This document shows, one piece after another, positions 25,315 to 33,823 of a stretch of 64,000 bases of DNA (position 1 is its first letter; every line of letters starts with the position of its first letter). The stretch is taken from NCBI GenBank assembly GCA_963842575.1, contig CAWJGS010000004.1, positions 620,001 to 684,000 on the forward strand, given 5' to 3'. The notes under the pieces were generated by a model. That model ran no database searches. It was not told the origin of the DNA and worked only from the letters and a program-made list of their open reading frames with translations. The DNA is from JACDER01 sp963842575 (lineage in GTDB: Bacteria > Actinomycetota > Thermoleophilia > Gaiellales > Gaiellaceae). A program made the translations under genes and the position numbers.

Positions 25315-26447
25315 GGAGCGAGGTCGTACGGGAACTTGGTCAGGTTCTCGTAGCCGTCCTTGGTAACGAGGATGAGATCCTCGAGGCGGACGCCGCCGTA
25401 GCCCTGCCGGTACAGGCCGGGCTCGATCGTGACGACGTCGCCGGCCACGAACGGCTTGTCGGCGAGCAGCCCGAGCCCGGGCGCCTCGTGTACCTCCAGG
25501 CCCACGCCGTGCCCGAGACTGTGGAAGAACCCCTCGTCGAGCGGCTTGCCCGGTTCCTTCGTCCGCTGCGTCTTCTGGCCGGCCTCCTCGAAGATGTCGC
25601 ACGCGATGTCGAAGAGCTCCTTGCCGGTGACGCCCGGCTTGATCGGCTCGATCGTGCGGTCGACGGCCTCCTTGACCAGCCGGTGCCACTCCACGATCTC
25701 CTCGTCGGGCTCGCCGACGACGAAGGTCCTTGTCATGTCCGCGTAGCACGCTGATTCCTTGTCCTTGGGGAAGAGGTCGACGACGACCGGGGAACCGGGC
25801 TGGATCTGTCCCGACCCCGTGTCGTGGCCGCGCGCACCTTGTTCGCCCCAGGCCACGATGAAGTCGTCGCTGGTCGCGCCGCCGTCCATGAAAGCCTGGC
25901 TGACTGCGACCTTGACGCGCTCTACCGTCAGCGGCTCGCCGTCCAGCACGAGGCCGCCGTCCCCCGGCTCGGAGGCGCGGAGCATGTCCGCGACCACGTG
26001 CATCCCCGCTTCGGTCGCCTTCTGCGCGCGCCGGATGCCCGCGATCTCGGCCTCGTTCTTGGAGCGGCGGCGCTCGTCGAAGAGCTCCTCGTCGGCGCGC
26101 AGCTCGATTCCGTTGTCGCGTAGGAAGTCGGCAAGATCGACGGGAAACCAATATGGGACGGCCGCGTCCGAGATGCCCAGATCGCGGCAGGCGCGCAGAA
26201 GCAGCTCGTTGCGAATCTCCCGCGGCTTCTTCCCGGACTTGAGCAGCTCGTCGATCCCGTAGTCGTCCGGCATCCGCGTCTCGACGCCCAGCTTCCTCAT
26301 CTTCTCGATCTCGAGCACGTTGGTCAGGACGTAGCGCGACCCGTTGTTCTCGGCGTACAGGAAGGCGTCGCCGATCGCGACGGGAAGCTCGTGCCGAAGC
26401 TCCGCCGAGCGCTCGGTGTCGGCGTAAATCAGGACCTGGTCGGCCAT
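25311..26447 (-). CDS. M24-family Xaa-Pro aminopeptidase/dipeptidase
   Basis: The pita-bread fold metal ligands are all readable: PVVVDLFPKD (Asp), CYADMTRTFVVG (Asp), HSLGHGVGLEVHEAPGL (His), VTIEPGLYRQG (Glu) and GGVRLEDLILVT (Glu). The N-terminal creatinase-like domain occupies about residues 1-150. It removes or cleaves proline-linked residues using two metal ions. Start ATG 26447 (or 26456). It is translationally coupled to acs and divergent from the amidohydrolase gene. Confidence 0.92.
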   Translation of the reverse strand: MADQVLIYADTERSAELRHELPVAIGDAFLYAENNGSRYVLTNVLEIEKMRKLGVETRMPDDYGIDELLKSGKKPREIRNELLLRACRDLGISDAAVPYWFPVDLADFLRDNGIELRADEELFDERRRSKNEAEIAGIRRAQKATEAGMHVVADMLRASEPGDGGLVLDGEPLTVERVKVAVSQAFMDGGATSDDFIVAWGEQGARGHDTGSGQIQPGSPVVVDLFPKDKESACYADMTRTFVVGEPDEEIVEWHRLVKEAVDRTIEPIKPGVTGKELFDIACDIFEEAGQKTQRTKEPGKPLDEGFFHSLGHGVGLEVHEAPGLGLLADKPFVAGDVVTIEPGLYRQGYGGVRLEDLILVTKDGYENLTKFPYDLAP

Positions 26448-26485
26448 GACGGCCATCCTAGTCGCTCTACGTAGACTCCAGAGCG

Positions 26486-27640
26486 ATGGACGACGTGCTC
26501 GATCGAGCGCAAAAGCTGTTCGCGTCGTACGACGAGGAGCTTCGTCGCGAGCTGCCCGCGGACGCCGAGATCTTCGACGCCCACGTCCACCTGGGCAACG
26601 ACATCGACGGCATGAGCGGGACGTTCGACGAGCTCATGGGCATCACCGACCGCTACGGCATCTCTCGCTGTTTCATGTTCTGCATGGACGAGCCGGACCG
26701 GCATCCGGCCTTCCGCGCGCCGAACGACCGGTCGCTCGAGTACGCGAAGCGCTCGAACGGTCGCTTCATCCCCTTCGTCCGGCTCGACCTGAGCGAGGAC
26801 CCGGTCGAGGAGGCCACGCGCTGCCTCGACCTCGGCGCGCGGGGGATCAAGCTCCACCCGCGAGCGCAGCGCTTCCTCCTGAACGACCAGCGGCTCGCGC
26901 CGATCTTCGAGCTCGCGGCCGACCGCCGCGTGCCGATCCTCATCCACGGGGGTCGGGGGCTGCCGCCGATCGCCGACAATCTCGCGCGCCTCGTCGAAGC
27001 GAACCCGGACGCGCAGCTGATCATCGCCCACGGCGGGATCGCCGACCTGGCCGCGCTGGCCGAGCGTTTCAGCGGCAAGGCCGGCGTCTTCTTCGACACC
27101 TCCGTGTGGAGCCCGGTCGACCTGCTGGACATGTTCCGGCACGTCTCGGCCGAGCAGGTGCTGTTCGCCTCCGACTCTCCCTACGGCCAGGAGCCGGCGT
27201 CGATGCTGATCGCGCTCCGAACCGCACGCGCATCCGGCCTGGACGAGGACGATGTCCGCAACATGCTCGGCCGGAGCGCCGCGCGCATCGCCGACGGCGA
27301 GCCGCCGCTCGAAACGACCAAGCCGCGCGGCGGCGACGTCTTCACGCAGCCGATGGTCTTTGCCCGCATCCACCAGTACCTGTCCATGGCGACTCCGCTT
27401 CTGTGGACGCGCCAGCCGGACACGATCGGCGTCCTCGGCCTGGCCCTGAACGCGACGAACGAGCGAAACGGCAAGGTGCCGGAGGACCTCGACCGCATCA
27501 AGGAGCTGCTCACGACCGCGCACGACCTGTGGCGCGCCGCGCCGGAAATCGAGGACGAGCAGGAGAAGCGCCGGCTCAGCAGGATGACGTTCCGCCTCAT
27601 CCACCTGGCCGACATCTGGGCGGTGACCGCCGATGTCTGA
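26486..27640 (+). CDS. amidohydrolase (TIM-barrel, amidohydro-2 type)
   Basis: The metal site starts with IFDAHVHLGNDIDG (HxH), continues with PILIHGGRGLPPIADNLARL and LIIAHGGIADLAALAERFSG, and ends with the Asp of LFASDSPYGQE. The 384-residue length includes a C-terminal extension of about 100 residues (FTQPMVFARIHQYLSMATPL ...) not seen in minimal members. It probably hydrolyses or decarboxylates a cyclic or aromatic compound. The 8-base overlap with the ferredoxin subunit gene ties it to the molybdenum hydroxylase operon, as part of one catabolic route. Confidence 0.85.
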   Translation: MDDVLDRAQKLFASYDEELRRELPADAEIFDAHVHLGNDIDGMSGTFDELMGITDRYGISRCFMFCMDEPDRHPAFRAPNDRSLEYAKRSNGRFIPFVRLDLSEDPVEEATRCLDLGARGIKLHPRAQRFLLNDQRLAPIFELAADRRVPILIHGGRGLPPIADNLARLVEANPDAQLIIAHGGIADLAALAERFSGKAGVFFDTSVWSPVDLLDMFRHVSAEQVLFASDSPYGQEPASMLIALRTARASGLDEDDVRNMLGRSAARIADGEPPLETTKPRGGDVFTQPMVFARIHQYLSMATPLLWTRQPDTIGVLGLALNATNERNGKVPEDLDRIKELLTTAHDLWRAAPEIEDEQEKRRLSRMTFRLIHLADIWAVTADV

Positions 27641-28070
27641 CCTCACCATCAACGGGCAGCGCTACCCGCTCACGGCGGACGTCGGGCGCTCGCTCGCATC
27701 CGTCCTGCGCGACGACCTCGGCCTGACCGGGACGAAGATCGGCTGCAACGAGGGCCACTGCGGCGCCTGCACCGTCCTGCTCGACGGCGTGCCCACGCTC
27801 TCCTGCATCACGCTCGTCCATACGGTCGACGACCGCGAGGTGACGACGATCGAAGGCCTGCGCGACCATCCGCTGGTCGACGCCTTCGTCCGGACGGATG
27901 CGCTGCAGTGCGGCTTCTGCACACCCGGGCAGATCGTCTCGGCCGCGGCGCTCGTCCAGGCCAATCCGAGTCCCAGCCGCGAGGAGATCCGGCACGCGAT
28001 GTCGGGGAACATCTGCCGCTGCGGCGCCTATCCCAAGATCGAGGAGGCTGTTCTGACGTGGCAAGGCTGA
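27633..28070 (+). CDS. molybdenum hydroxylase, [2Fe-2S] subunit (CoxS/PaoA-like)
   Basis: Two iron-sulfur sites are intact: plant-type GCNEGHCGACTVLLDG plus SC (Cys38, 43, 46, 58) and the helical site LQCGFCTPGQ with GNICRCGAY (Cys93, 96, 128, 130). It carries electrons from the molybdenum subunit to the FAD subunit. At 145 residues it is slightly shorter than usual. It is followed by the large subunit with a 13-base overlap. Confidence 0.93.
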   Translation: MSDLTINGQRYPLTADVGRSLASVLRDDLGLTGTKIGCNEGHCGACTVLLDGVPTLSCITLVHTVDDREVTTIEGLRDHPLVDAFVRTDALQCGFCTPGQIVSAAALVQANPSPSREEIRHAMSGNICRCGAYPKIEEAVLTWQG

Positions 28071-30319
28071 TCCGCACCGAGAAGGAGGTCGAAGGCAACT
28101 ACACCGAGCAGTGGATCGTGGTCGACGAGGACCCCGTCCCACAGTGGCCGGCCGGCCCGCTGGAGATCGTCGGTCGCCCGCTCGCGCGCGTGGACGGACG
28201 CGAGCGCGCACGCGGCGAGGCCGTCTACACGGCCGACGTCCAGCTCCCGGGAATGCTCCACACGGCCGTCCTGCGCAGCCCGCATGCGAATGCGCGCGTG
28301 ACCAAGCTCGACCTCTCGCGCGCCCTCGAGGCGCCCGGCGTGCGCGCCGCTCTCACCCCCGACGACCTCGACGTGCTGACGCGCGAGCCCGGGTATCCCG
28401 GCGCCGCGGTCGCCGCGATCGCAGCCGACACGCTCGACCAGGCGGAGGCCGCGCGCGAGCTGGTCGACGTCGAGTGGGACGTCCTGCAGCCGCTCCTCGA
28501 CCCGGAGGAGGCGGTCGAGAAGGGGTCGCTGATCGACGAGCCGGAGCGCTACGAGCGCGGAGACGTCGAGAAGGGACTCGCCGAGGCCGACATCGTGGTC
28601 GAGGCCGAGTACCGGACGCAGACCGTCCTGCACAACTCGATGGAGACGCACCAGTCGGTCTGCCAGTGGGAAGGGGACGTCCTCAACCTGTACACCTCCA
28701 CGCAGTTCATCTGGGGCGTGCGCGAGGAGACCGCCGAGAAGCTCGGGATCCCGCAGGACAACGTGCGGGTCATCTGCAACTACATGGGCGGCGGCTTCGG
28801 GGCGAAGAACCATCCCGGCGAGTACACGTTCATCGCCGCCGAGCTGGCGAAGCGCACCGGCCGACCCGTCCGCTGCGCGCTCACGCGCAAGGAGGAGAAC
28901 CTCGCGAGCGGCAACCGTCACGCGACCGTCCAGCGGCTGCGCGCAGGCGCGAAGGCGGACGGGACGCTGACGGCGCTCACGGGCGACTTCGTCATGGCCG
29001 TCGGCTTCCGCGGCTTCAAGAGCTGGACGGCGGGGCCGATGAAGATGCTGTACGCGTGCCCGAATGTCTCCACGGTCGAGTACGGCGCGAAGCTCAACAC
29101 CGGCCCGAACGCGGCCTTCCGCGCCCCCGGATTCGTCGAGGGGACGTTCGGCCTCGAGTGCCTGCTGGACGAGCTCGCCGCCAAGCTGGAGATGGATCCG
29201 CTCGAGGTCCGGCGCCTCAACCACGCCGACAGTGACGTAGTCGAGGACCGGCCGTTCTCTTCCAAGAACCTGATGGAGTGCTACGCGCGCGCCGAGCCGC
29301 ACTGGGCGAAGCGTGAGGAAGTGCGGGCGCGCTCGGAAGGCCCGTGGAGGCACGGCATCGGCATGGCGAGCCAGATCTGGTTCGGCGCCGGCGGCCCCCC
29401 GTCGTACGCGTGGGTGCGGGTCGGATCGGACGGCCGCGCGGTCGTCGTCACCGCGATGCAGGACATCGGCACCGGCTCCCGCACGGCGATGGCCCAGATC
29501 GCCGCCGAGGAGCTCGGCCTCCCGGTTGAACGAGTCCAGGTTTCTTTGGGCGACTCGGCCCGCGGCCCGTACGCGGCGATCTCCGCAGGCTCGTCCACGA
29601 TCCCGAGCATGGGCCCGGCGGTGCGCGCGGCCGCCCATGACGCGGCGCGGCAGATCATCGAGATCGCGGCGCAGCGCTACCACCTGGAGGAGCGCGTCCT
29701 CTCGCTCAAGAACGGCAACGTCGTCTCCACGGACGGTGGCTCCTGGCCGGTCGAGGAGGTGACGGGCCTGCTCGCGGACGCGCAGATCCTCGGCAAGGGC
29801 GCCCGCGGGCCGAACCCGACCGGGATGCGCGTCCTCACCTTCGGCGTCCAGGTCGCGGAAGTGGCCGTGGACGTGGAGACGGGCGAGGTGCGCGTGGACA
29901 AGATCGCAGCCATCCACGACGTCGGGCGGGTCATCAACCCGCTGGGCGCGTCCAGCCAGGTCGAGGGCGGGATCATCCAGGGCCTCGGGCACACGTTCTC
30001 GGAGAACCGCCTGCTGGATCCCAACACCGGCGCCGTTCTCAACCAGACGCTCGACGCGTACAAGATGCCGACGATCGCCGACGTGCCGGAGCTCGTCACC
30101 GAGCTGGTCGACATCCCCGACGAGCACCTCACCAACCTCGGCGCCAAGGGGCTCGGCGAGCCGCCGATCATCCCGACGTCCGCCGCCATCGCGAACGCGA
30201 TCCGCGACGCGACGGGCGCCGACGTCCGCGAGCTGCCGATCACGCGCGAGGAGATGCTGCGCGCGCTGGCGGAGGCGAAGGAAAAGGAGAAGCAGCGTGG
30301 AGCTCCTGCAGCCGTCTAG
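28058..30319 (+). CDS. molybdenum hydroxylase, large molybdopterin-binding subunit (xanthine dehydrogenase/aldehyde oxidase type)
   Basis: The 753-residue subunit has the N-terminal aldehyde oxidase domain (VDGRERARGEAVYTADVQLP) and molybdopterin-binding motifs GGGFGAKNHPGEYTF, NAAFRAPGFVEGTFGLE, MQDIGTGSRTAMAQIAAEEL and the C-terminal GAKGLGEPPIIPTSAAIANA with the catalytic Glu. The active-site loop lacks the CSFR signature of form I CO dehydrogenase. It hydroxylates an aldehyde, purine or N-heterocycle. It starts at GTG 28058 inside the small-subunit gene and overlaps the FAD subunit by 23 bases. Confidence 0.92.
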   Translation: MARLIRTEKEVEGNYTEQWIVVDEDPVPQWPAGPLEIVGRPLARVDGRERARGEAVYTADVQLPGMLHTAVLRSPHANARVTKLDLSRALEAPGVRAALTPDDLDVLTREPGYPGAAVAAIAADTLDQAEAARELVDVEWDVLQPLLDPEEAVEKGSLIDEPERYERGDVEKGLAEADIVVEAEYRTQTVLHNSMETHQSVCQWEGDVLNLYTSTQFIWGVREETAEKLGIPQDNVRVICNYMGGGFGAKNHPGEYTFIAAELAKRTGRPVRCALTRKEENLASGNRHATVQRLRAGAKADGTLTALTGDFVMAVGFRGFKSWTAGPMKMLYACPNVSTVEYGAKLNTGPNAAFRAPGFVEGTFGLECLLDELAAKLEMDPLEVRRLNHADSDVVEDRPFSSKNLMECYARAEPHWAKREEVRARSEGPWRHGIGMASQIWFGAGGPPSYAWVRVGSDGRAVVVTAMQDIGTGSRTAMAQIAAEELGLPVERVQVSLGDSARGPYAAISAGSSTIPSMGPAVRAAAHDAARQIIEIAAQRYHLEERVLSLKNGNVVSTDGGSWPVEEVTGLLADAQILGKGARGPNPTGMRVLTFGVQVAEVAVDVETGEVRVDKIAAIHDVGRVINPLGASSQVEGGIIQGLGHTFSENRLLDPNTGAVLNQTLDAYKMPTIADVPELVTELVDIPDEHLTNLGAKGLGEPPIIPTSAAIANAIRDATGADVRELPITREEMLRALAEAKEKEKQRGAPAAV

Positions 30320-31128
30320 CCTCGACGAGCTGGACACGGCCGGCCCCGGCCTCCTGCTCGCGGGAGGGACGGACGTGGTCCCGATCATCCGCAACCGGCT
30401 GATCGACATCGACACGCTCGTGGACATCCGCTCGGTCGTCCCGCGCGGGATCGACGGGACGACGATCGGCGCGGGCACGACTCTGGCCGAACTGGAGGTC
30501 GACCCGGAGATCCCGGCCGCGCTGCGCGAGGCGTGCGCGTCCGCCGCGTCCCCGCAGCTGCGGGCGATGGGCTCGATCGGCGGCAACCTGCGCCAGGCGA
30601 CCCGCTGCTGGTACTGGCGGATGAAGTTCCCGTGCTACCTGCACGGGGGCGACCGCTGCTATGCGCAGACGGGGATGCACCGCGAGCACTCGGTGTTCGC
30701 CAACGACCGCACGGCCTCGGCACATCCCTCGGACCCGGCGGCGGCGCTCCTCGCGCTCGGCGCGCGCCTGCGGACGAACCGGCGCGAAATGCCGATCGCG
30801 GAGCTCTACCGGCTCCCGAGCGACGACAACCGCGACATCGTCACCCTCGACTACGACGAGGTCATCCTCGACCTCGACGTACCTCGACCGGACGCGAGCA
30901 CCTACCTGAAGGCCGCCGACCGGCAGAAGTGGGCATTCCCCCTCGTCGGCGTCGCCGCGGCGCGTTTCGGCGAGGACGTGCGGCTCGGGCTCGCCGGCGT
31001 GGCGCCGATCCCCTGGGCCCTGGACTCTGCAGACGATCTCGATGTCGGCGACGCCCCTCGACGGAACGGCGTACAAGCTCGAGATCGCCAGAGCCTTGAT
31101 CAAGCGTGCGGTCGAAGCGGTTCGCTAG
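30297..31128 (+). CDS. molybdenum hydroxylase, FAD subunit with an extra Cys-rich loop; C-terminal frame break
   Basis: FAD-binding motifs are LLAGGTDVVPIIRNR and LRAMGSIGGNLRQATR. Residues 104-121 form a loop with three cysteines (CWYWRMKFPC, GGDRC), as in PaoB or 4-hydroxybenzoyl-CoA reductase beta subunits where it holds an additional [4Fe-4S] cluster. At the 3' end, dropping one G near 31047 joins DDLDV to ATPLDGTAYKLEIARALIKR and gives the stop at 31126-31128; the length fits one inserted base. It feeds electrons to an unknown acceptor. The next gene starts within it. Confidence 0.88.
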
Positions 31129-31759
31129 CGCCGCCGCCGTCCTGCTCGCTGTCCTGGCGGCGAGCGCGTGCGGTGGCGGCGGCGGGGGAAGCACCAAGCA
31201 AAGCGGCGGCTGCACCGACGTATCCGCGCCGTCGCCGAAGGACGAGTCGAATCACCAGGCGCCCACGTCCGAGCTCGACGCCGGCAAGACCTACCGCGTC
31301 GCCGTCGAGACGAATTGCGGGACGTTCACGATCACGCTCGACACCAAGGCCTCGCCGAAGACGACGGCCTCGTTCGTATCGCTGGCCGACGACGGCTACT
31401 TCGACGACACGACCTTCCACCGCATCGTGCCGGGATTCGTCATCCAGGGCGGCGACCCGACCGGCAAAGGAACCGGCGGGCCCGGGTACACGACCGTCGA
31501 GCCACCGCCGCCCAGCACGGCGTACGTCCACTACGTGGTGGCGATGGCAAAGGCGCCGTCGGAGCCGCCGGGCGCGGCCGGGAGCCAGTTCTTCGTCGTA
31601 ACGGGACCGGACGCGCAGCTTCCGGCGGAGTACGCCCTGCTCGGGAAGGTGACGGATGGGCAGGCTGTCGTCGACCGGATCGGGAAGCTGGGGGATCCGA
31701 ACACCGAGGCGCCGACGCGCACGGTCGTCATCCAGAAGATGTCTGTCGAGACGTCCTGA
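31106..31759 (+). CDS. lipoprotein cyclophilin-type peptidyl-prolyl isomerase
   Basis: A lipoprotein signal (VLLAVLAASACGGGGGG, lipobox LAASAC) anchors it outside the membrane. The cyclophilin domain follows with FHRIVPGFVIQGGDPTGKGT and AGSQFFVVTGPDAQLPAEYA. It catalyses proline isomerisation in exported proteins. The GTG start at 31106 lies inside the FAD-subunit gene and its stop touches the MocA-like gene, so it may simply ride in the operon. Length 217 is usual. Confidence 0.9.
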   Translation: MRSKRFASAAAVLLAVLAASACGGGGGGSTKQSGGCTDVSAPSPKDESNHQAPTSELDAGKTYRVAVETNCGTFTITLDTKASPKTTASFVSLADDGYFDDTTFHRIVPGFVIQGGDPTGKGTGGPGYTTVEPPPPSTAYVHYVVAMAKAPSEPPGAAGSQFFVVTGPDAQLPAEYALLGKVTDGQAVVDRIGKLGDPNTEAPTRTVVIQKMSVETS

Positions 31760-32253
31760 TCACCGCAGTCGTCCTCGCCGCCGGCGCCGCCACTCGGTTC
31801 GGTTCTCCCAAACAGCAGCTGCTGCTGGCGCCCGTGCTGCAACGCGTCCGCGCCAGCGAGGTGGACGACGTGCTCGTGGTCATCGGCGCCTACCAGGTCG
31901 AGACGGAAGCGCGGACGGTCAAGTGCTTCGAATGGGAGCGCGGCCCCGGCGCGTCGCTGCGCTGCGGGCTCGTGGAGCTGGGAGAGGATGTCGAGGCCGC
32001 GATTGTCGTCCTCGCCGACGGACCCGACCTCCATCCGCGCGCAATCGACCGCGTGATCTCGGCCTGGGAGGACGGTGCTGGGCCGATCGTGGCCGCCACC
32101 TACGGCGGTCAGCGGCTCCATCCGGTGCTGATCGACCGTTCCTCCTGGGACGATGTTCCCGACGAGGGGCTGCGCGACGTCCCGGCCGACCTGGTCGAGT
32201 GCGGCGACCTGGGCGAGCCCGGCGACGTCGACACGCCCGCAGACCTGCGGTAG
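31756..32253 (+). CDS. MocA-like molybdenum cofactor cytidylyltransferase
   Basis: The N-terminal nucleotide-binding motif is TAVVLAAGAATRFGSPKQ, followed by DDVLVVIGAYQVE, PGASLRCGLVELG and VVLADGPDLHPRAID, and a final PGDVDTPADL, all typical of MobA/MocA nucleotidyltransferases. In XO-family operons MocA makes the molybdopterin cytosine dinucleotide form of the cofactor, matching the adjacent hydroxylase. At about 165 residues it is a little short. The start is uncertain: CTG at 31756 overlaps the upstream stop and no ATG or GTG is near. Confidence 0.75.
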   Translation: MITAVVLAAGAATRFGSPKQQLLLAPVLQRVRASEVDDVLVVIGAYQVETEARTVKCFEWERGPGASLRCGLVELGEDVEAAIVVLADGPDLHPRAIDRVISAWEDGAGPIVAATYGGQRLHPVLIDRSSWDDVPDEGLRDVPADLVECGDLGEPGDVDTPADLR

Positions 32254-32975
32254 CCCGCGAGCAGCCCGGCCAGCACCGGCGGAGTTGCCGCGATCGGCGA
32301 GGTCGCGATCAGGAGGAGGCCCCAAGCCCAGCCGGCGACGGCGGTCGCGCCCGCAGCCGGGATCCTCCGGTAGACAAGGAGGCCGAGCAGGGCCGGAGCG
32401 GCGAAGTCGAGCCAGCCCATCGTGGCGTCGCCCAGGACGGCCTGCTGCAGGGACGGCAGCGGGCGGCCGATGCTGGGCGGCGCCGTATTGAGCAGCGTGT
32501 TCATCGCGGGCCCGACCGAGCGGTCGCCCCAGACCAGGATGCAGTCCAGCACGACGAGCAGAACGAGGCCGACGACGAGCCACGAGCGCGGCGCGAGCGC
32601 GGCGACGACCCCGGTCACGGCGAGGCAGGCGCCGCAGATGAGCGCGACCCCCGCCACCTGGCCGGCGTAGCTGTCGGGCGTGAGCCACGCGACGGCGTAC
32701 ACGCCGGGCACGGCGAGCGCCGGCAGCCATGGCCGCGGCCAGCCGCGCGCCCAGCCTGCACCGGCGGCCAGGATCGGTGTGACGACGGCCGCGAGCGCGG
32801 TAAGAAAGTCCGCGCCGCCGGTCGAGCTGGCGAGCGCGACCCCGATTGCCATGGCCGCAGCCGGGATGAGAAGGCCGAGAGCGCGGGACGAAGCGAGCCG
32901 CCGAGGTCGCCCCGGCACGAGCACGAGCGCGGCCTGAATCGCGACCAGCAACCCGTACGAGGGGACGAGTCCCAC
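32109..32975 (-). CDS. integral membrane protein of unknown function
   Basis: About eight hydrophobic segments are visible, for example LLVAIQAALVLVPG, ALGLLIPAAAMAIGVALASS, VAGVALICGACLAVTGVVAA and WLVVGLVLLVVLDCILVWG, then ATAVAGWAWGLLLIATSP. I cannot place it in a named family. After LAGLLAGYRR the reading turns Ser/Arg-rich and overlaps the convergent MocA-like gene by 145 bases, so the true C terminus is probably near 32255 and may be misplaced by a base error. Start ATG is at 32975. Confidence 0.6.
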   Translation of the reverse strand: MGLVPSYGLLVAIQAALVLVPGRPRRLASSRALGLLIPAAAMAIGVALASSTGGADFLTALAAVVTPILAAGAGWARGWPRPWLPALAVPGVYAVAWLTPDSYAGQVAGVALICGACLAVTGVVAALAPRSWLVVGLVLLVVLDCILVWGDRSVGPAMNTLLNTAPPSIGRPLPSLQQAVLGDATMGWLDFAAPALLGLLVYRRIPAAGATAVAGWAWGLLLIATSPIAATPPVLAGLLAGYRRSAGVSTSPGSPRSPHSTRSAGTSRSPSSGTSSQEERSISTGWSR

Positions 32976-33035
32976 GACCAGACGGTAGCTCCCGACGACC
33001 CGTTAGGAGGCGACCCCGGGCCGCTGCTGTTTGAC

Positions 33036-33476
33036 CTACACCCGAGCGAAGCCGAGCGACTCGGCCACCGCGCCTTGCTCTTCGTCCCGCGTCGCAAACG
33101 CAACCGGCTCGCCGGGCTCGGCCAGGCTTGGAACCGTGAGACGCGCGGTCGAAAGATGCCAGGCATCGAGCGTGCGAAGTCCGTGCTCGCGGACAAGTGA
33201 AAGGGCAGCTGCCTCGACGTCGCCGGGTGGCGCCTCCACGAGCGTGATCGGCCCTTCGGGCGACAGATCTGCCTCGAGTGAAGCGAGAAGCGTCGCGGCG
33301 GCCACGCGACCCCGCCGGCCGGCTCTCACGAGTGCCCCCGTAACCTCGATTCGTGTCCATGAACCGGTAATGAGGTCCTCGTCCTCCGCGGCCAGAAGTG
33401 CGCGCATCTCGTCATGGCCCGGCTCGTCTTCGAGGTACGCGCGGACCAAGAGCGATGAGTCGAGATAGACGATCAG
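33036..33476 (-). CDS. PIN-domain toxin (VapC-like)
   Basis: Acidic active-site residues are in place: the opening IVYLDSSLLVRAYLEDEPG (Asp), WTRIEVTGALVRAGRRG (Glu), LRTLDAWHLSTA (Asp), with a late acidic TRDEEQGAVAESLG. VapC toxins are Mg-dependent RNases that cut tRNA or rRNA. To include the first catalytic strand the start must be a CTG at 33476 overlapping the antitoxin stop (CTGA), or another rare codon; a later TTG would lose the essential Asp. Translational coupling to the antitoxin supports this. Confidence 0.85.
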   Translation of the reverse strand: MIVYLDSSLLVRAYLEDEPGHDEMRALLAAEDEDLITGSWTRIEVTGALVRAGRRGRVAAATLLASLEADLSPEGPITLVEAPPGDVEAAALSLVREHGLRTLDAWHLSTARLTVPSLAEPGEPVAFATRDEEQGAVAESLGFARV

Positions 33477-33769
33477 AGCCGCTCGCGCCCTTCGCGGATC
33501 AACTCGTCGGCGATCGGACCGAGCCCGCGCGTCGACGCAAGCGCGCGCTTACGCCGCTCGTCGCTCACCGGAGGCGCGTCGATGGTCACGAGCATGCCAA
33601 GAGCGGCCGCCTTCGCGCGAAGGCGTGCGCGACGGTCATCAGGTTCGCCGTTCGTCGCGGCGTCGAGGATCTCCGTGGCGAGCGCATTCATGCTGCGGCC
33701 CTCGCGTGCAGCCCGTGCAGCGAGCCGCTGATGCAGGCTCTCTGGCACTCGGAGGAGCAGTTGTTTCAT
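33473..33769 (-). CDS. ribbon-helix-helix antitoxin (VapB/FitA-like)
   Basis: The N-terminal ribbon-helix-helix reads KQLLLRVPESLHQRLAARAA, REGRSMNALATEIL, the FitA/Arc type, and a C-terminal tail (SDERRKRALASTRGLGPIAD) should wrap the toxin. It neutralises the PIN RNase and represses its own promoter through the palindrome directly upstream. Possible starts are ATG 33769 or GTG 33775. No Shine-Dalgarno is visible because the operator abuts the start, so translation may be leaderless. Confidence 0.85.
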   Translation of the reverse strand: MKQLLLRVPESLHQRLAARAAREGRSMNALATEILDAATNGEPDDRRARLRAKAAALGMLVTIDAPPVSDERRKRALASTRGLGPIADELIREGRERL

Positions 33770-33777
33770 TGGCACGA

Positions 33778-33804
33778 TGATATCACTTGGACTGAGTGAT
33801 ATCA
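33778..33804. promoter_or_regulatory. perfect palindromic operator of the toxin-antitoxin pair
   Basis: TGATATCACT and its reverse complement AGTGATATCA flank a 7-base spacer. The 10-bp arms are perfect and lie 2-8 bases upstream of the antitoxin start. This is the expected binding site for a ribbon-helix-helix VapB dimer pair. It is among the most AT-rich spots in the neighbourhood. Confidence 0.8.
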
Positions 33805-33823
33805 GTGCCGACTGTGTGACGAA

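Noticed and set aside
28028..30586. An 852-codon open frame antisense to the molybdenum hydroxylase genes
   Set aside because: It is a by-product of GC-rich third codon positions: Arg/Asp/Val/Leu-rich, no motif, and it mirrors a well-supported large subunit.
28058..31128. Form I carbon monoxide dehydrogenase (CoxSLM)
   Set aside because: The large subunit lacks the CSFR active-site loop, reading NAAFRAPGF instead, so a CO dehydrogenase label is not supported.
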